DNA of 7,244 nt from Rhodobacteraceae bacterium UBA3087 (GTDB lineage: Bacteria; Pseudomonadota; Alphaproteobacteria; Rhodobacterales; Rhodobacteraceae), in NCBI GenBank assembly GCA_002367285.1, contig DFBF01000049.1, positions 1,822 through 9,065 on the forward strand, given 5' to 3'. Under the pieces are notes generated by a model that worked only from the letters and a program-made list of their open reading frames with translations, made no database searches and was not told the origin of the DNA. This document shows positions 6,688 to 7,244 of this stretch, one piece after another; the stretch's first letter is position 1, and every line of letters starts with the position of its first letter. Both the position numbers and the translations under genes were made by a program.

Positions 6688-6696
6688 ACCTCCTCC
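6688..6696 (-). promoter_or_regulatory. Orphan strong Shine-Dalgarno-like site in the importer leader
   Basis: GGAGGAGGT on the - strand is a near-perfect complement of the 16S rRNA 3' end but has no ATG, GTG or TTG at usable spacing downstream. The real ribosome binding site of the binding-protein gene is the separate GGGAGG at 6661-6666. It may be a ribosome standby site or a chance purine run. Confidence 0.35.
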
Positions 6697-6729
6697 GCAC
6701 GCACCACGACCCTTTTACAGGGTGACCCT

Positions 6730-6759
6730 ATGTTACGGGCGAGTAAGAAAACTTCGCAA
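6730..6759 (-). promoter_or_regulatory. Candidate promoter of the importer operon
   Basis: On the - strand TTGCGA (6759-6754) and TAACAT (6735-6730) are separated by 18 bases. Each hexamer matches four of six sigma-70 consensus positions. A transcript would begin near 6723 and leave a leader of about 70 bases. Placement is reasonable but the match is modest. Confidence 0.4.
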
Positions 6760-6784
6760 CAAATGCTTTTGGCGAAACAATTTT

Positions 6785-6824
6785 TTTGTAAACAAATGAA
6801 CAGGCGCGTGATAGGATTTGTAAA
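6785..6824 (+). promoter_or_regulatory. Candidate promoter/operator of the ScfR-like regulator
   Basis: On the + strand TAAACA (6789-6794), a 17-base spacer and TAGGAT (6812-6817) preceded by TG (6809-6810, extended -10) form a plausible weak promoter. Two copies of the octamer TTTGTAAA, at 6785-6792 and 6817-6824, overlap the -35 and abut the -10. These are 32 bp apart, about three helical turns. The layout suits autorepression, but this is inferred from position only. Confidence 0.4.
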
Positions 6825-6884
6825 GGAATTTTCGCGCGGGTGCAGAAAGCCCCCGAAAAGACACGGAAAAATGAGGTTCACAAG

Positions 6885-7244
6885 ATGCCCCAATCCCGCC
6901 TGACAGGCAGCCGCATCCGGGAAAGGCGTCTGGTCAGTGGTATACGGCAGGCCGATCTGGCTAGGTCAGTGGGAATTTCGCCCGCCTACCTCAATCTGAT
7001 CGAACACAACAAGCGCAGAATCGGCGGCAAACTGCTGGTTGATATCGCGCGTGAATTGGGGGCCGAGCCTGTGACGCTGGCCGAAGGGGCCGAGGTCGCG
7101 CTGTTGGGGGCCTTGCGGGATGCGGCGGGGCGCGCGCCTGCATTGGATATCGAAGTCGAACGGACCGAGGATCTGGCCGGGCGTTTTCCGGGCTGGGCCG
7201 GGCTGATCGCGGCGCAACGCGCGCGCATCGAAGAACTGGAGCGC
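6885..7244 (+). CDS. XRE-family regulator resembling ScfR/PccR/RamB, N-terminal part
   Basis: DNA-binding transcriptional regulator, truncated by the window end after 120 codons with no stop. Residues 7-61 are an XRE/Cro helix-turn-helix: TGSRIRERRLVSGIRQADLA, then the recognition region SPAYLNLIEHNKRRIGG (32-48), then a closing helix LLVDIARELG (50-59). The SPAYLNLIEHNKR pattern followed by a LAEGAE segment is what I associate with the short-chain fatty acyl-CoA regulator family, whose known members (PccR of Rhodobacter sphaeroides, RamB of Corynebacterium) control propionate or acetate assimilation. The distinguishing C-terminal domains lie outside the window. The start at 6885 is supported by TGAGGT (6872-6877); the ATG at 6871 is in another frame. 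It is divergent from the importer operon, so control of the importer and of itself is likely but unproven. Confidence 0.85.
   Translation, partial: MPQSRLTGSRIRERRLVSGIRQADLARSVGISPAYLNLIEHNKRRIGGKLLVDIARELGAEPVTLAEGAEVALLGALRDAAGRAPALDIEVERTEDLAGRFPGWAGLIAAQRARIEELER

Larger units (their letters stand above)
6655..6884. other. Divergent regulatory intergenic region
   Basis: 230 bases, AT-rich at its centre, between the start of the importer operon (- strand) and the start of the ScfR-like regulator gene (+ strand). It holds candidate promoters in both directions, a symmetric array of TTTGT half-sites (6759-6821), a repeat ACCCT-N5-AGGGT-N1-ACCCT (6709-6729) near the likely importer transcript start, an orphan GGAGGAGGT on the - strand (6688-6696), and an imperfect hairpin in the regulator leader (TTTTCG 6829-6834 with CGAAAA 6854-6859, inner GGG/CCC). 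Confidence 0.75.

Noticed and set aside
6479..6700. 73-codon frame starting with GTG at 6700, overlapping the orphan ribosome binding site
   Set aside because: The Shine-Dalgarno-like run is downstream of that GTG, not upstream, and the frame runs through the Tat signal region in the wrong phase with an Arg-rich translation.
6871..6884. ATG at 6871 as start of the regulator
   Set aside because: It is out of frame with the helix-turn-helix protein; the ATG at 6885 is preceded by GAGG at proper spacing.

Overview
The window reads as high-GC alphaproteobacterial DNA, most likely Rhodobacteraceae (Roseobacter group). The pointers are strong Shine-Dalgarno sites, GC-rich codon use, a twin-arginine-exported binding protein of the branched-chain amino acid family, and an XRE-type regulator resembling the short-chain fatty acyl-CoA regulator (ScfR/PccR/RamB) family. 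This assignment rests on family resemblance and no search was run.

Left edge, + strand (1-877): the last codons of an acyl-CoA synthetase-like (AMP-binding) gene overlap by four bases (ATGA) with a complete D-3-hydroxybutyrate dehydrogenase gene (bdhA). The two form a translationally coupled acyl-CoA/ketone-body pair. A small glycine-zipper lipoprotein gene (889-1167, - strand) converges on bdhA with an 11-bp gap.

Centre, - strand (6654 down to 1295): a five-gene ABC importer operon of the hydrophobic amino acid uptake (HAAT/Liv) family. Transcription order is Tat-exported binding protein, permease LivH, permease LivM, ATPase LivG, ATPase LivF. It ends in a clear intrinsic terminator at 1295-1325. 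A strong GC-rich stem-loop separates the binding-protein gene from livH, where one would expect transcript stabilisation or attenuation that gives excess binding protein. The other junctions are 3-14 bp and tightly coupled.

Right edge (6655-7244): a 230-bp AT-rich divergent intergenic region holds candidate promoters for both directions and a symmetric set of four TTTGT half-sites. It is followed by the 5' part (120 codons) of the XRE/ScfR-like regulator gene on the + strand, which runs off the window.

How they fit together (inference): the regulator is placed to control itself and the divergent importer. Acyl-CoA synthetase and hydroxybutyrate dehydrogenase lie just beyond the importer. The importer may therefore serve a carboxylic acid or short-chain acyl substrate rather than branched-chain amino acids, though the sequence alone cannot settle the substrate. 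I see no rRNA, tRNA, CRISPR array, insertion sequence or phage gene. Apart from the regulatory array, most of the window is a conventional transporter operon.
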